This document shows, piece after piece, positions 1 to 15,177 of a DNA stretch of 64,000 nt. The notes under the pieces were generated by a model. That model did not search any database. It saw only the letters and a list, made by a program, of their open reading frames with translations, and had not been told where the DNA came from. The position numbers were made by a program, and so were the translations under genes. The DNA is from Gymnopilus junonius. Lineage: Eukaryota > Basidiomycota > Agaricomycetes > Agaricales > Galerinaceae. Numbering within the stretch: position 1 is the first letter of the stretch; each line of letters begins with the position of its first letter. The DNA is taken from contig JADNYJ010000100.1 in assembly GCA_015501075.1 (NCBI GenBank), positions 80,675 through 144,674 on the forward strand, in the 5' to 3' direction.

Positions 1-811
1 GACATACCCGACTCGAATACAAATACCGCCTCCTGTTCCTGTGACCCAACCGAGCTATACGACACGAGTTGAGGAGGCTTGACCACGGGATAAGAATTTC
101 TTCTTTCACCTGATAGAACGATCGACAGAGCTCTGGAATTAAATTGGCAGGCTGTAGATTTTGTATCAGTAATGAGTAATCCCGTTCAGTTCACCTCAGA
201 AAGCAGCCCTTACGTGTAGTGGATCGGAAGAAATAACAAGAGCATCGGAATTTTCAGCAGACATTGCTGAGGGCTTGATTTATGTCCAGAAAGGGGTAAT
301 GGACTTGTAGATTAGGACGGCAGGATAACAAAATTTTGATCATGCTGGATCGGGATATAGAGGCGCGGGCCGGACGCAACTTGGTCACGGAATGGCGCGA
401 TCTTTCCTCCCCTCACTGATGTTGACTTTAACTGTCAAACGTGTAGACGCGCACGTTCTCTTTTTTATGATTTTGAAGGAAATATGCTATGTTTTACTCT
501 GCAGAGATCTCTGATATGACTGACTGCTGCTGGCCATTTCTCATTTCCCATAGGCAGTCCCTCCATATGTCATTTGACTCCGAGGCGTCCTCTCGCTACA
601 TGCTACTCTTGCTTCTTCTACTCCTAATGGGACCGGAAGTAAGAAGCCAACTACCAGCTGATGCTTACAATTCAACATGAAATACTGCTTGAGCTTGTCT
701 CATGAACACATCGAATCTTATGGCGGTCCGTAGAGGTTCTTCCGCATTTTTCAATTCGTTGCGAAATGCAATAAACTTCTTGTCCACCCTTCACTTGAGC
801 ACCTTTTCGTC
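1..811. other. intergenic / promoter region of the alpha-galactosidase gene
   Basis: No open frame here resembles a known protein, and the short frames lack family features. The stretch lies immediately upstream of a secreted glycoside hydrolase start at 812 and probably includes its promoter and 5' UTR. No repeat, tRNA or transposon was recognised. The left end could hold the tail of a neighbouring transcript. Confidence 0.5.
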
Positions 812-3421
812 ATGTTGCTCTGGTCTTCGCTTTTTCTTGGCCTCGCTATCTTCTCTGGCTCCTTTGCCCTCGATAATGGGCTTGCATTGACTCCGCCTAT
901 GGGGTGGAACCCCTACAATGCTTTCTCGTGAGGTTTATCTACCGTCTTTTCCCAATTTCAAGCGCCTTACAAAACTCAGCTGCGATACAACTGAGGCACA
1001 GTACCGAGCGGCCGCACAAGGTCTCGTTAACTTGGGGTTAAACACCTTAGGCTACAATTACTTGAATCTGTAAGTGAAAGGGAATTTAGAAGCTCGGAAA
1101 GAGAATTGATCACAGTTTAATAGTGACTGTGGATGGCAAGGAAAAAGCAGAAACGCCGCTGGTGGATTTACCTGGTCCACAACCATGATCCCATCAGGGA
1201 TACCTGCCTTGTCTTCTTTCGTCCACAGCCTTGGATTGAAATTTGGTATCTATTCGGATGGGTGAGAGTGTTCGCCTCCTCACAGCTTGAATGATTTGAT
1301 ACTCATGCTGTTGATACTAGTGGCGTATATGCTTGTGACTTTGTTGGCGGAAGTGCACATTATCTAGGAAGCCTGGGTTATGAAATCTCAGATGCAGCCA
1401 CGTTTGCTTCTTGGGGAGCTGATTACTTGAAAGTGAGTAACGAAATCTCTTAGCTTCGCTTCTCAATCGTAACGATTCGATTTGCAATAGTATGATAACT
1501 GCTATGCTGGTGAGACCAATCTTGACGGAGAGACTTTATCTATATCGACAATATCGAAGTAAATGCGACGGACTTTGTGGACTATAACCCTCCTGTTTCA
1601 GTAAGTACTTCATCCGGCTATTCGACCCAGTTCTTCATTCCCTGCAGATCGAGGTACAGTAAAGATCTTGCTATTCAATTACTGAGTAAACCTGAAGGCA
1701 CGACGATCTAGACCCATTATGTCACTATGAGAGATGCGCTCGCAGCCACAAAACGGCCGATCGCCTTCTCGGTATGCGAGTGGGGCGTACAGGGTTTAGT
1801 GCTATCTAACACTAAAAACCCAATCTCAAACTTAAAACCCATTACGACACAGATCCTGCCAGATGGCCAGCAAGTGCCGTCGGTAACTCGTAAGCTCACA
1901 GGTTCCTCCATTCTCATAATTCTCAAGACGCTTCCTCTCTTTCTTATTCACAGGTGGCGAATCTCGTGAGTTTGAGTTTAGTACCTTATGTCGACACGAC
2001 CGCCCCGCCTCATCTCCTTCAAAAAATAAATCAGGAACGACATTGGCCCACCTGCATCTTGGGATAATTTATTCAGGATTATAAACCAGTTGATGCCTAT
2101 CACGCAATTCGCTAAACAGGGAGGATGGAATGGTGCGTAAATCTAAAGTTACCTGGGATGTGGAGCACGCGTGATATTGGACTTCTATCTATTAGATTTA
2201 GATTTGCTCGAAGTGGGTAACTCTGGATTGACTATCGATGAACAGCAAACCCATTTTGCATTCTGGGCTGCGGCAAAGTAGGCATTTTATTCAAACTCAA
2301 ATGGCGAGAACTATCTGTTTTAACTATTTGTCAGATCCCCTCTCTTCATTTCAACCGATTTGAGCGATCTTTCCACACAAGCCCTCGATATTCTTAAAAA
2401 TAGGAGACTCATTGCCGTAAACGTGAGTGCTTCAATTCTTCACATCTTTGACATTCCAAATGAATTAAATATTTCTCCGTAGCAAGACCCTCTTGGGGCG
2501 TCTATCGCTTTCAAGCGTCGCTATACGAACGATCACGACGTTTGGGCAGGTCCTTTAGCTGACGGGTCGACTGTTGCCAGTGAGTCGTTCTCCGTTGGCA
2601 GAAATAGACAGAACACAAGCGCTGAAATTAAACCCGCTTTTACTTCTAGTCATTATAAACTGGCAGAACGCTTCCAAGTCAGTCACTTTCGACCTCGCTG
2701 ATGTTGGCTTCTCCTCGGCGCAAGCAGTCGATCTTATCACCGGTCTATCCCTCGGGGAATTAAGAAGATCGTGAGTCGGCCTAGACTTTAGCGCTGTTCG
2801 AATGACTTATGATTCTGAACCATGGAACGATTTCGTGGATCATCTGAATATGTAGTTATACAGCGAACGTTGGTGCCCATGGATCCATGGCGCTGAAACT
2901 TGATAGTGGCGTGCCGGCCCCAGCTCCCACCTTTACTTTTTACAACGCCGCCACATCTAACAACACGCTCGCCGGCGGCGCCGCTACCCGCGTCGTCAAT
3001 TCTACGATTACCGTCGTCGGATTCGTGGGTCAAGGCGGGACGCTCACATTCAATAACATCGATGGCGGTTCCTCAGGGGGCACTAAGCTGCTATCGTTTG
3101 ATTACATTAATGCGGATTACACGTTTAGCAACACCGCCTGCTCTAATTGCCGCTATGCTTTCGTTAGCGTGAATGGAGGCACGCCGGTAGAAATGCAAAT
3201 GCCGATTTCTGGACAGGTCAGTTCTGCTTAGTACTAGTCTTTAAATACTCGCCGTTATTTCATTTACTAATTTTTTTGTGCCTCTCTAGAGCTGGGACAT
3301 TATTTACTCGGGCTACCTCCTATCCATGCCAGGATTCAAACCAGGCAAAGCGAACACCATCCAAATCTCCAACCCATCCGCCTTCACACCCGATTTCTAT
3401 CGGGTCGGCGTGGCAAATTGA
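812..3421 (+). CDS. secreted alpha-galactosidase (melibiase), GH27 with C-terminal beta-sandwich domain
   Basis: Hydrolyses terminal alpha-1,6-galactose from raffinose-type oligosaccharides and galactomannan outside the cell. The predicted protein starts with a hydrophobic signal peptide (about 19 residues, MLLWSSLFLGLAIFSGSFA), then the GH27 hallmark LTPPMGWNPYNAF. Later exons give a (K)YDNC nucleophile motif (split by an intron near 1490), FSVCEWGVQ near 1770, and WRIS followed by ND in the next exon, the Asp being the expected acid/base. DLDLLEVGNSGLT follows near 2200. The C-terminal part (about 2740-3421) is a beta-rich, CBM35-like domain common in fungal enzymes of this family, ending in FYRVGVAN and a stop at 3419-3421. 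At least ten short introns were inferred; all junctions keep frame, and one apparent exon is only 6 nt (1648-1653). The start at 812 was chosen because it yields the signal peptide and the GH27 N-terminus. No damage is visible. Family assignment is firm; substrate range is inferred. Confidence 0.93.
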
Positions 3422-4251
3422 AGACTCGACTCGGAGAGGCGCATTGGAAGCGCAAGTGGAGAGTCTAGACTCTTAGACCTTTGCTACTTGGACCAAGCGC
3501 GCAATTGCAATTATAGCTTCTCGGAACTCCAAAAGGGAATATGGACCAATTTCGCGGACATCGAAATTTGAAGCAGTCGGGGATGGGTTAATTGCGACGG
3601 TGATGTGCGTCGTCGCTGAATCTCAATTTGGGCAATTGATTCCCTTCCTGGATAGTCGGAGTTTTTAGTCGATCCAATTTCAAATACTTTTTTCATTATC
3701 TATTTTTTATTATTATTTTCATTTTATCACCCCCGCGGAACTGAAGTACACCTCAGCGTGCGTCATCCATGCCAGCACGCAACCGTGATCCCATTGGATT
3801 ATTTTTGGAAAAATGACCCGACACCATGGCTAGGAATTTAGTTCTAAGTTGGTGAAAGGGGAATGAGATCGTTACTGTTTAATAAGCTTAAAACTTTACA
3901 AACATAACTACGTCGTAAACTTACGGTGGACCTACAAGAATGGGGGATTCGGGGAATATACAGTACATTTGACCTCGAAAAGCATACATAGCCAGTGTTA
4001 AACTAGAAACTAAACACCCACTACGATTACAATGCGCAGAAAAGCGAGATGAGGGAAAGGTGGATACACTAGAGGGGATACAGAGCAGGGTATGGAAAGG
4101 CAAACATCGTGTGGGTAATACTACATAAGTAGAGACAAAAACAAATGGGACACTGCGACGAAAGTAAGAGATGGAGAGAATGAAAGCAACAAGATATCTA
4201 ACTGGGGGCGTAAAAGGAAGGGAGGCATACACACAGGCAGGAGTTATACTT
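3422..4251. other. convergent intergenic region (3' UTRs)
   Basis: Lies between the stop of the plus-strand alpha-galactosidase and the stop of the minus-strand PAS gene, so it should hold both 3' UTRs and terminators. AT-rich runs occur near 3700-3725. No supported gene or repeat. Confidence 0.5.
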
Positions 4252-5990
4252 TCAAGCCCGTCGAAGAATGACCATCAGCCCATCCGAATGAGCCGAGAAA
4301 ATAGCGTCTACCATGAACTTCTCAATGTCCCTCGTTGGTGAATGTGATGGCCGTTGGGTGCGAGGAACAGTAGGCGAAGGCCGCGAAGAGGCGTTGTAGT
4401 GAGTATTACCATGGGCGTACCGTCCTGCGCGGTGGCCGCCTCCTCCACCGCCGCCGCTACCTCTGCTCGTCGAGCCGTGTCTGTTCCGTGACGGAGTGGG
4501 TTCGGGCATACGCGGTCTGGGTGTAAAAAGGTAAAAAGAAATTGAAAAGTCAGAAAATTGGAGCGGTGCGGTTATATGAGGCCGCTGAGGGAAGCGGGGT
4601 AAAGGGCACAGTAGAACTTGGACTTACGATGATTCTCTGCGCTCAGTGAGGAGACAGAACTTGCCAAAACCGAACCCTCCATCGCTCGGCTGCCCTTTTT
4701 CGTTCACGCCCCAGCTTTTAACGAGGTCAATCCAATCCCTTACGATACGCTCATCTCTCCTGTCCACAAAGTCATAAAAACTGTGTCCGATAGCATCTTG
4801 AGCCTGGATGAGCAGGTCATTGGAGCAGTAGAGAATATGACATTCGCTACTGAACCGATTCAAAATAAAAGCGGTGCGGAAGGACTTGTTGGATAGCCGG
4901 TCAAACGTGATCACTTCGACCGTTCGTTGGCGCTCGCTGTGGTCCCTGTCGTGTTCGTGGTCAGAGGTGTAGTAGCTGCTGGAGGAGCTTTGGATGCTGT
5001 TCCGCCTCTCCGCACGTGCGAGACCATCCCGCTCGTCTGGGGAGTGGCTGCTTCTCTCTGACGAGCTTCCAGAACGGCGTCTGATTGGGGGCTGCTGCCA
5101 GGAGGTGAACTCCGCGGACTCCGGCTGCGGCTGCTGGAGGACCACGAAGAGGCGCGGATGGGGACGGGGACATGGGTATGCTAGCCATTTCCCTTGGGAT
5201 AGGACTGGGGGGCATCGGCGAGGGATCGTGCCAGCGCTATTGGGGCATTAGTAAGACAGGTATTATAAGAGGTAGGTTAATCTGACCCTAAATTCAAAGT
5301 TGGCGGCCGCGCTTGGGGTGATCACCTCGATTTCCTGGGCGGTGGAGGCATTGTGAAGGGCCTTGGCAGGGTTGGCGAAGGAGACGCTGCCGACGAGAAC
5401 GTTGTGTACTACGGTTCTATTTTTTTTTCCTACAATCAGATCGGAACATATTTGTAATGTCGAAAGAACATACCGTGACTAGACGTGCCAAGAGGGCAAG
5501 ACGGGGTAGAACGGGGTAAATGATTAGGATGTTGTGCAATAAAGGAAACACTGTCGGACACCCACAACGCCACACAAAACATAGCCTCTGAATGGGTCTT
5601 TGTGCCGCATGCGGAGATATACGAGCACTGCAGCTTTATCTTGCTGGATGGTGTCGCTGAGTCAAGCGATGTCATTATCGATTTTTCGAGTGGGACCATA
5701 ATGGAGGCAGCTCACTAGTGAATCTGTCTGACCCGAGGAAATTCATCGGGATGGACGAGGTCAAGAGATGGCTGTCCGATGAGCTCGCCAGGCTCAAAAC
5801 CTGATGAAAAGATGTCAAGCGTTGTGATCAGGGTGTAATTTGGGAGCGTACCGAGCAAGTCGCTGACTGAATCTGTCATGAAGAGCCATCTGGCCTAGAA
5901 GAAAGTCTATAGTAAGCGCGCGAGTGTTCCAGTGATGAGTGCTAGATATACCTCTTGGGAAAAATCAACGGCGGCGACTAGAGAGAGGTG
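4252..5990 (-). CDS. PAS-domain protein, basidiomycete type
   Basis: Probably a sensory or signalling protein. On the minus strand the N-terminal half encodes a PAS fold: RWLFMTDSVSDLLG, then after an intron FEPGELIGQPSLDLVHPDEFPRV, then RMRHKDPFRGYVLCG. A linker follows with VHNVLVGSVSFANPAKALH and ANFEFR. A second PAS-like segment lies near 4650-4900 (FILNRFSSECHILYCSNDLL, then GHSFYDFVDRRDERIVRDW). The tail is Ser/Arg/Gly-rich (GGGGGGG near 4440) and ends at 4252. No GATA zinc finger or LOV cysteine motif is visible, so a White-Collar assignment is not supported. The first coding exon is uncertain: an exon ending VDFSQE lies at about 5952-5980 but no ATG was settled. The frame appears to change near 5140-5160 without a clear intron, so a single-base error or an unrecognised intron is possible there. 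Confidence 0.6.
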
Positions 5991-6531
5991 AGGATACGTA
6001 TGCCAAGGAAATAGAGGAAAGCATACTGAAAGAAACGGAAGGACTGGCGGTGTTCATTGGGCAGGTTAAGATTAGAGAGGCTTCTGGAAAAGCAAGATGA
6101 TAAATGAAGAAAGGAGGGCAGCGAGCAGAGGGCGCGGGGAGGAGAAGAAGAACAGAAAGATGGGCAAAGAGGATGATGGTGGTCTGGCGCAACACAAGGG
6201 ATACTTTATTTGAACCTTCTTGAACAGCTTCGCAGGCCCTTCTGGACAGATAAAAATAAAGGCAGGCAGAAGATCCAAAGGCGGTAAATCTACTGCTGAT
6301 CCTTCTTTCCTCCACAGATCCAGCCAGCCAGCAATAACGAGAAAGTCAGGGCGGCGGGACCCTTTGAACGAATGTATTGTTCCGTGAAGCTTGGTCGGCG
6401 ATTGGATGAGTAAACAGTGACGGAAGCAAAAAGCTGCCCGGCTCGCTTATTTCGGAGCAATTATTATTGATCAAATCTCAGATTGCATTTTTGTCAAAAC
6501 CGGTCACCGCGTGCCTTGCATCTTTTCACGG
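5991..6531. other. divergent intergenic region between PAS gene and TRM61
   Basis: Probable shared promoter region for the minus-strand PAS gene and the plus-strand tRNA methyltransferase. It may contain the first exon or 5' UTR of the PAS gene. The open frames on the minus strand (for example 5965-6315) show no recognisable protein. Confidence 0.4.
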
Positions 6532-8757
<2,226 letters not shown>

Positions 8758-9059
8758 AGATCGAAAATTTGAACCGCTGAAAAGTAATTTATTCAAAAAG
8801 CTTTCCTTATTGATATGTACCCGTTGCTCACTTCTTTTCTCCTTACCTCACTGCCTCTACAGTAACCTGACGACTGACAGCGTTTCCTTTGCCTTTAGGA
8901 AATTAAATGTATGATTTATTTTAACCTCGACTGATTAGATATATGAAATATTTATGGATCATGACAATGGCGTTAAACATGTATGACAAGGATCGGGCAG
9001 AAAGATGGCATGAGAAAAGCAACGAAAAGAAAAAGGAAGTCCAGTTTCCTGAAACTGAA

Positions 9060-12000
9060 CTATTTAGCCACTGCTCTCCGATAGGCCTCTTCACGATCCT
9101 TTTCCTCTGCAATTTGAGCAGGCGTCTTGGAAGCTCGTGGCCGCAAAGTCCTAGTTGACGGAGGGGTTGCCACTGGCGTCGCCGCAGTCGAGGCTCGTGA
9201 ACGCTTGCTTGGTGAGGGTTTATGACTGCCTTCGGCTGCATACTCGTTTTCCACACCGCTAGACCCTTCTGAATCCAACTCCGCATTGGTTTTCTTGGTC
9301 CTCTTCCGTTTGGAGTTCCTAGCGGCAGCGGGTGAAGTAGACTTTGCAGGAGTAGATTTTGCACTAGACCTCTTTGCTCTTATCAATGTACTTTTCTTCA
9401 AAAGGTTGCTGTTATTGGTCTTCAGGGTCTTGGCGATCGAAGGAAAGGCAATTTCAGCCGGTGTCTTTCCCTTCACCGAAAGTTGTGGCGGTAGAGATGT
9501 GATGATCTCCTCTACGTTATCGCTGTCGGCATCGATCTCAGCACGCTCCTTAGAGGCTGCCGCGGCGTCTTCAGCCATCTGCTGCATTGTTTTCGGGATA
9601 CGTTCCTCCATATGGTTGACACCATTTGTGAGAATGGGCACTGACTCCAATTCGGAGTCCACGTCCATTCCCTCCTCCAAATCATAGGTGACAAACTCAG
9701 GCGCATCGGTACTCGTCTCTTCCAGCTCCTCTTCGACCCTTTCCTTTGGAAGATGCCTTGGCACATGCCGTACAGGAGGAGGAGGGGTCAGTACAACGTG
9801 AGTGTTCTTGGGCAGGTGGAAAGCTTGAACCACCCTATCTGCCCCAGCTAAAAAGCCGCCAGCCGAATCAGACGGATCATCATCATCATCATCCTATGAG
9901 AAGGTCGATTCTGTCAATAAAGTCCCTGGCAGAGCGCTAAACGGACAGAGAAGTACGAACATGTGGCGTTTCTTCTCTCAGTTCGTTCTCGTCTTTATTA
10001 TGAGCAATGCCCCTTGCCTTGACCGAGTGTGTTTCCTTCTCAGGCTTCGCCTTATTTGAATATTGTTCCTGAAGCCTTTGTCGAATGCGCAGACCTTGTA
10101 TCAGACGAGTCCAGTGTTTGAGCACGCGGTCTTCCTTTTTCAGCCTAGCCTTTTCTTCCGCCTCTCTTTCAGCTTCCCAGTAAGCCTATCGATAAGAAAA
10201 GGTGTTCGTGTCAGCCACCAGTAAAATGTACAAGAGTAAAAAGAGGATCTACTTCAAGGATGGCAGCTTCATTCTCGGCTGCGGCAACGATTCCTTCGAT
10301 TACAGGAAATGCCCTGCGTTTCTTGAACTCGAACCCGGTCTATACGTGAAAAATAAAAATCAAGCAAAGAGGGAAAGGATTTGTCCAAAATCAATTTAAA
10401 GCGATGACCTTGAGAGATTACAAAGATAATCGCCACGTACCACAGCCTCTGCAAAGTCGAATCCTAGCTTCCGCGCTATTTTAGCGACGCCTTTTACTAT
10501 CGTAGGAGAAAGGTTAGCTCTCAGCCACTACGCTAAGCCAATCAGTGAGAAAAGACCGACAGGGTATATGCACTCCTCCTTCCGGCAGCATTGACGGCAC
10601 GTACAGGTCAATATTACCAAAGCTGTTCTTAGGAACTTTACCCTGAAGGATTAAAGGCAAAATATTAATAAACGCCACCAGAAGAGGTAGATAAAATAAG
10701 GCTTCACTCACATTAACAACTGGCTCGGGAACGTAAGGCTCTGTTTGCGAAAAAGCATACAATCCCTGCATAATTTCTGCTCCCGCCGTCGAAGAACCTT
10801 CACCATCGCCTGTATTTTGGCCAGCCTCCCTCAATTCGTCCTTAAGGACCTCGAGTTCCCGCATTCGATTGACCGTTCCTGCTCGTAATTTGATCATCTT
10901 CATTGGCTGTTCGCCTTCCTTAACCATTCTTCCCGTGTTGCGCATCCAATTCTCAGACGTCTTCAGGGAAACGACGGAGGAACGTGGGTAAACAGGCTCT
11001 CCTCTAAACTTGCCAATTTCTGGGGTTGCCGGTGGCGGTGGATGAATAGTCTCAGTTTGCTTAAGATGTCGCTCAAGAACATATCTATGTGATATATAAG
11101 AATCGGAAATTCTGGAAAACGACTAAAGACGTACATTGGATGGTCCTTGAAACCATTTAGGGTGGTCGGCATTCCTTCCTTCATTTGGGCAGCCTCCAGT
11201 TCCTGATCCTCGAGGTCATCTCGATTCTATTGGAAATGTGATCAGAAGGAGGTCTAGGCCGGAAGAAGCGGGAATGTATACCAGGCGATAAGGTCTTTCT
11301 ATAGACTTTACCACTTTATCCCACCAAGCCTGACGTCCTTTCCCGCCTCCAGCTATCGGTGCACTGCTGCCACCCTGTACTTTCGCCACCTTGGCACTAA
11401 AATCCTTAGCATATCGTCGTGTAACATCCCTTGCATATCCATCTTCCTCGAATGCAATGACATAAAGCATCCTATTTTCAACTTTGGTATGAGGTATTCG
11501 ACGATTAACTGGAGCGTTACTTGTGTACGACGGAGGCATCAAAGAGTTTGAGGAAGTGAAAACAGCACCAGTCGACGGTGTAGGGTCAAAGATCCTTCTC
11601 TTATTGACAAGCCCACGAATTGGGTCCACAGGAATCCATTTAGCATCTGGACGAGAAAAGACCTCAGTCCAATACACCGGAGGTGTCGTTAAGGGATCAG
11701 GAGAAGCTGCAATTTGATCAATTGACTCAATTGGCACATGAAGATGAGCAACGGCATTAGATCTTACCGAGTCTACTTGGACCAGTTGGACCAGCACCCA
11801 GAACGTTTCCTTTACTCTTAGTCTTTCGAAGCTTTACCACAGGTTTAGCCTTCTGTTTCCCCTTAGCCTTTTCGCTCTTTGGAACTGGACCATCATCCAG
11901 TCGTTGACCGCTTTCGTTCATCAGGTCCCACTGGCTCGAACTCGAAACATCTCCAAGTTCATCTTCTTGCACGACAACCTCAGTAGGCTTCAACTTGGGC

Positions 12001-12852
12001 TTCCTATCATATTTAGGTTTGGGCCGGCCAACACTGGCTTGCCAAGGCACACTCTGCACACTGACGACCAAGCGGGCTGGAATACCTAGAGCACGGCAAA
12101 GCGCAGTGAAGAGTGTGCGCTGATATCCCTCGACCCATTACGCATCAGAGCATGCTTCATGAGGCTCTTGGAACTTCGGATGGTCTCAACCTCTTCGTCG
12201 AGTATGTCTTCAAGCGTCTCGACATCCATCAAGGAGTAGGATCGGCCTCGTCCTTGATATGCAACCCGCGGATTTCTAGTTTTTGCTGTACTTCGTCATA
12301 TGTTCGGTTACGAATATGCCCATCTGGTATCACTTCGAAGAACGTGTTGGCCCACCAATCGGTCAGCTGCTCGACTGCTCTCTCAAATATGCGGCCGCGT
12401 TGGTTCTTGTCTGGTATACGAGATTTGTGTATGACACCGAAAGCATTTTGCAGAAGAAGGGGTGTAAGTGACAGTAGTCTAGCCTAGAAGGAGATATAAG
12501 ACTTTCTTTGTCAATGGGAAAGATACATACATGTAGCAGAGGGTCGTTAATCCAGGAGTTCCTCACACGAGCATTAGCAATAAGAGCAACAGTGTGAATC
12601 TTGTGAACGTCAATGCGCTTTAGACGTTCCGCATGGTCAATTCCTTTCTTCCTAGCTTATATTAGCTTCAAATGGTCTCTCATTAAACCAATAGACAAAC
12701 TTTTTCAAATCTCCTTTATTCGGGACCTTGGACCTACATTGATGGTGATTTCAAAAGGCGCTGGTTGCTGTTTGGTACTTCGACTTCTTCCCAGTCGATT
12801 CGTCTTCACTATCTTCTTGAAACAGATTAATTTCTTCGACTTCTGAAGACAT
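9060..12852 (-). CDS. RAD4: DNA damage recognition protein Rad4/XPC
   Basis: Nuclear nucleotide-excision-repair factor that recognises helix-distorting lesions with Rad23. Read on the minus strand from ATG at 12852 (MSSEVEEINLFQEDSEDEST). Next come helical blocks (IHTVALIANARVRNSWIND, then RIFERAVEQLTDWW) and the transglutaminase-like fold around 11650-11300 (PPVYWTEVFSRPDAKWIPVD, KVENRMLYVIAFEEDGYARD, VTRRYA). The BHD region follows: TTLNGFKDHPMYVLERHLK near 11150, GKFRGEPVYPRSSVVSLKTS near 10970, KVPKNSFGNIDLYVPSMLPEGGVH near 10600 (given in part), GVAKIARKLGFDFAEAV, and KEDRVLKHWTRLIQGLRIR near 10110. The last exon (about 9060-9833) is a low-complexity, acidic and Lys/Arg-rich tail with likely nuclear localisation signals (SKRKRTKK). 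Convergent with TRM61, with only about 300 bp between stops. Confidence 0.92.
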
Positions 12853-13410
12853 ATATTAGGGGTGTAGAGATAGAATATAAATTAATGTGGGAGTCCAAGT
12901 CCAAGATGCAATGAGTCAACGTTCGGGAACGCTCCAAAAGATGATTACACGAACGTCACTTCACGTGATGTGATGCCATACGCGAATAAAGCTCGAACAC
13001 GCCGCACAGAACAGAACTAAGTATCTCATCGAAATTCTTCATAAAAACCCATTTGATTGTATCTTTTACATCCTCTTAAATTACAGTTAACGATTTGATA
13101 TGCAAAACTTGGATAAGCAGCGGAAAGAAAAAGAAATAAACACAATGAAAGAAACCGAGCCAGTGAGGAAAGCGTATAGAGGTTGAAAGAAATCATCGAG
13201 CACAAAATGGAGGATAGTGTGGATTGGAGTGGGCTTAAATAAATGTTGATGTGGTATCTCTTCGAAAAGAAATGCAAGACTATGTAACAAAGATTGCGAT
13301 CGATCAAAGGGATGGAGGTCTGAAAAGTAAATGGGTGCTTGAACAAAAAAAGTGGATTAGAGAATCTCACCATAACGAGAGGAAGCAGTCATGAACGTCA
13401 AGTCCGTTTT
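12853..13410. other. intergenic region between RAD4 start and MAPKK stop
   Basis: Contains the RAD4 promoter and the 3' UTR of the minus-strand kinase gene. A short inverted motif (cacttcacgtgatgtgatg) lies near 12959. No supported gene. Confidence 0.45.
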
Positions 13411-15177
13411 CTAGAATGTATTCGCCCACTCTTCTAAGTCCACCGTAGATGTTCGCGCCTGTTCTATCCAAGCATCCTTCTAAAGACGTGGAATCATTGT
13501 TAGAAAAGTGACCAAGTAAACAAAAGACGAAGTAACGTACCAGTAAATCTTTCGGTGTCTTCCTCATATCCGGATCCTTTAATAAGCAGCTGTCAATGAA
13601 GTTCTCGGCCTCCTTTGGGTACCGCCCGTCAGGCGTCAACCGTGGCGCAGGCTCATTCACGATATGCTGCAGCAGCTCCAGAATGCTCATCGTCATAGCG
13701 CCGCCCTGCAAGCTCACTCCCTTGCTCTTCCTCTTGCTTTTATCTTTCTTGTCCTTCTTTGACTTCTTTATCCGAGCCGGAGGTAATCCAGACAGCGAGA
13801 TGGAACCAGGCCGAGCAGGTGATAATGTGCCTTCATAGTCAGAATCTGATTCATCATCCGAGGTTGACTCTGAAAATGGGAAGCGGCCGAGAGCCAATTC
13901 GATTAGAGAGATGCCGAGCGACCAACGTCCGATTTGACGGTATATTGAGCACCCTGTATTCGTTCAGGCTGTGGAGTCGCAAAAGTTACGAAATTAGCAA
14001 GGTTAGCAGGACAGGATCATTGCATGTGTGGGATAGATATGTACAAAGGCAATATCAGCTTGAGAAAAAAAAGCAATGCAGAGTAACTACGCACGCTCAT
14101 ATACGTTGAAGTGCCCACGAATGTGTCCGCGATAGAGTTTATCAGCTCTCCGGACACACCGAAATCACAGATTTTGATTTCTCCCAAGAGTTGCATAAGA
14201 TATTTGACGGCTTGATGTCTGCAAGAAGGGACAAATATGAGCAACAGAAAATCGTTATGACGACCTCAAGAAGTTGCAAGACGACCAACTGTCCTGAACA
14301 TCACGTGATGACAGACGAGGAAGAAATGCGAAGTAAATTTGGACAGACCTCGATGAATGATGCGGTGGACATCATAAAGATATGTCAACCCTCCAGCACA
14401 GCCAAAGCGACCTTGCCGACGATGTCGATGTCGATTGGGCCAATCTTCTTGTAAATCCCATCCAGTGAGCCCTTGTCCATGAATTCCATGCAGATGCAGA
14501 TGTTGGGATCGGCAAGGAAAGCTCCGTAGAATGAGATGATGTACTTTGAATGGCAATCGTGCATGATCTGGAGTTCCCGCAAAATTTGTTTTCGCACAGA
14601 GGGCTTGGCATCGATCAGGACAATCTAAAAGTTAACCTAGAGTGTCAGCGTAATGGGCCTTCGGGAAAAGCAGTAAGAGAAAACTCGCCTTCTTGGCCAT
14701 GATCGTTTTTGTTGGGACATGCTCAACCTTTTTAACGCTTCCGCCGTTCCCTTGCCCGAGTTCCTGCAAGTCTTTGAGATCGCCATCCTTCAAATCGAAT
14801 TTGATTTCGGCGTTCATGTCTAAGTTTGCAAGTGTGTTTGACAGGGTGGTATGGTAGGTGTTCCTCCGTATCGCGGGCGAAGCAGAGTGAGGTACATTGG
14901 GCATTGCATTGACAGTTAAGAGATTGCCGTCTTGTTCCACAGCGGAAACAGCACCGCTGTCACGATTGGGAATTTTGGGTGCTTTAATGATCATCGGAGG
15001 TGGCCGTTTCTTCCTCTCTACTGGTGCCGATGCAGCAGGGGCAACTGGAGGAGGTGGCTGGCGAATAGCCACAGGCTCCTCCTTAGCCGACTGGACACTG
15101 GAGGGTGCCTCGGAGACATTGAGCTGGAGGCCCCTGAAATTCCTCTTCTTGCGAATAGGGGAAGTTGCCATTGCCAT
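13411..15177 (-). CDS. MAP kinase kinase (MEK), Ste7-like, with two apparent frameshifts
   Basis: Dual-specificity kinase that would activate a pheromone/filamentation-type MAP kinase. Minus strand from ATG at 15177 ([20 protein letters not shown]). A Pro/Ala-rich leader precedes the kinase domain: [20 protein letters not shown] (glycine loop), [47 protein letters not shown] then DIKPSNIL across an intron, [21 protein letters not shown] (shown in part) with activation-loop Ser/Thr, [30 protein letters not shown], a Ser/Lys-rich insert near 13700-13870, and the end [20 protein letters not shown] with a stop at 13411. The frame breaks by one base near 14186 (just after [11 protein letters not shown]) and near 13925 (SDV|WSLG). 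Everything on either side is well conserved, so these may be sequence errors. Ste7 versus other MEK classes is judged from memory of the family. Confidence 0.85.

Noticed and set aside
489..890. Small plus-strand frames upstream of the alpha-galactosidase
   Set aside because: No conserved motifs; the 702-890 frame is an out-of-phase shadow of the first GH27 exon.
4252..5990. White-Collar photoreceptor
   Set aside because: PAS text is clear but no LOV flavin cysteine motif or GATA zinc finger is visible.
5965..6315. Minus-strand frame upstream of the PAS gene
   Set aside because: It ends at a stop just before the PAS exon and shows only hydrophobic low-complexity text; more likely 5' UTR or intron.
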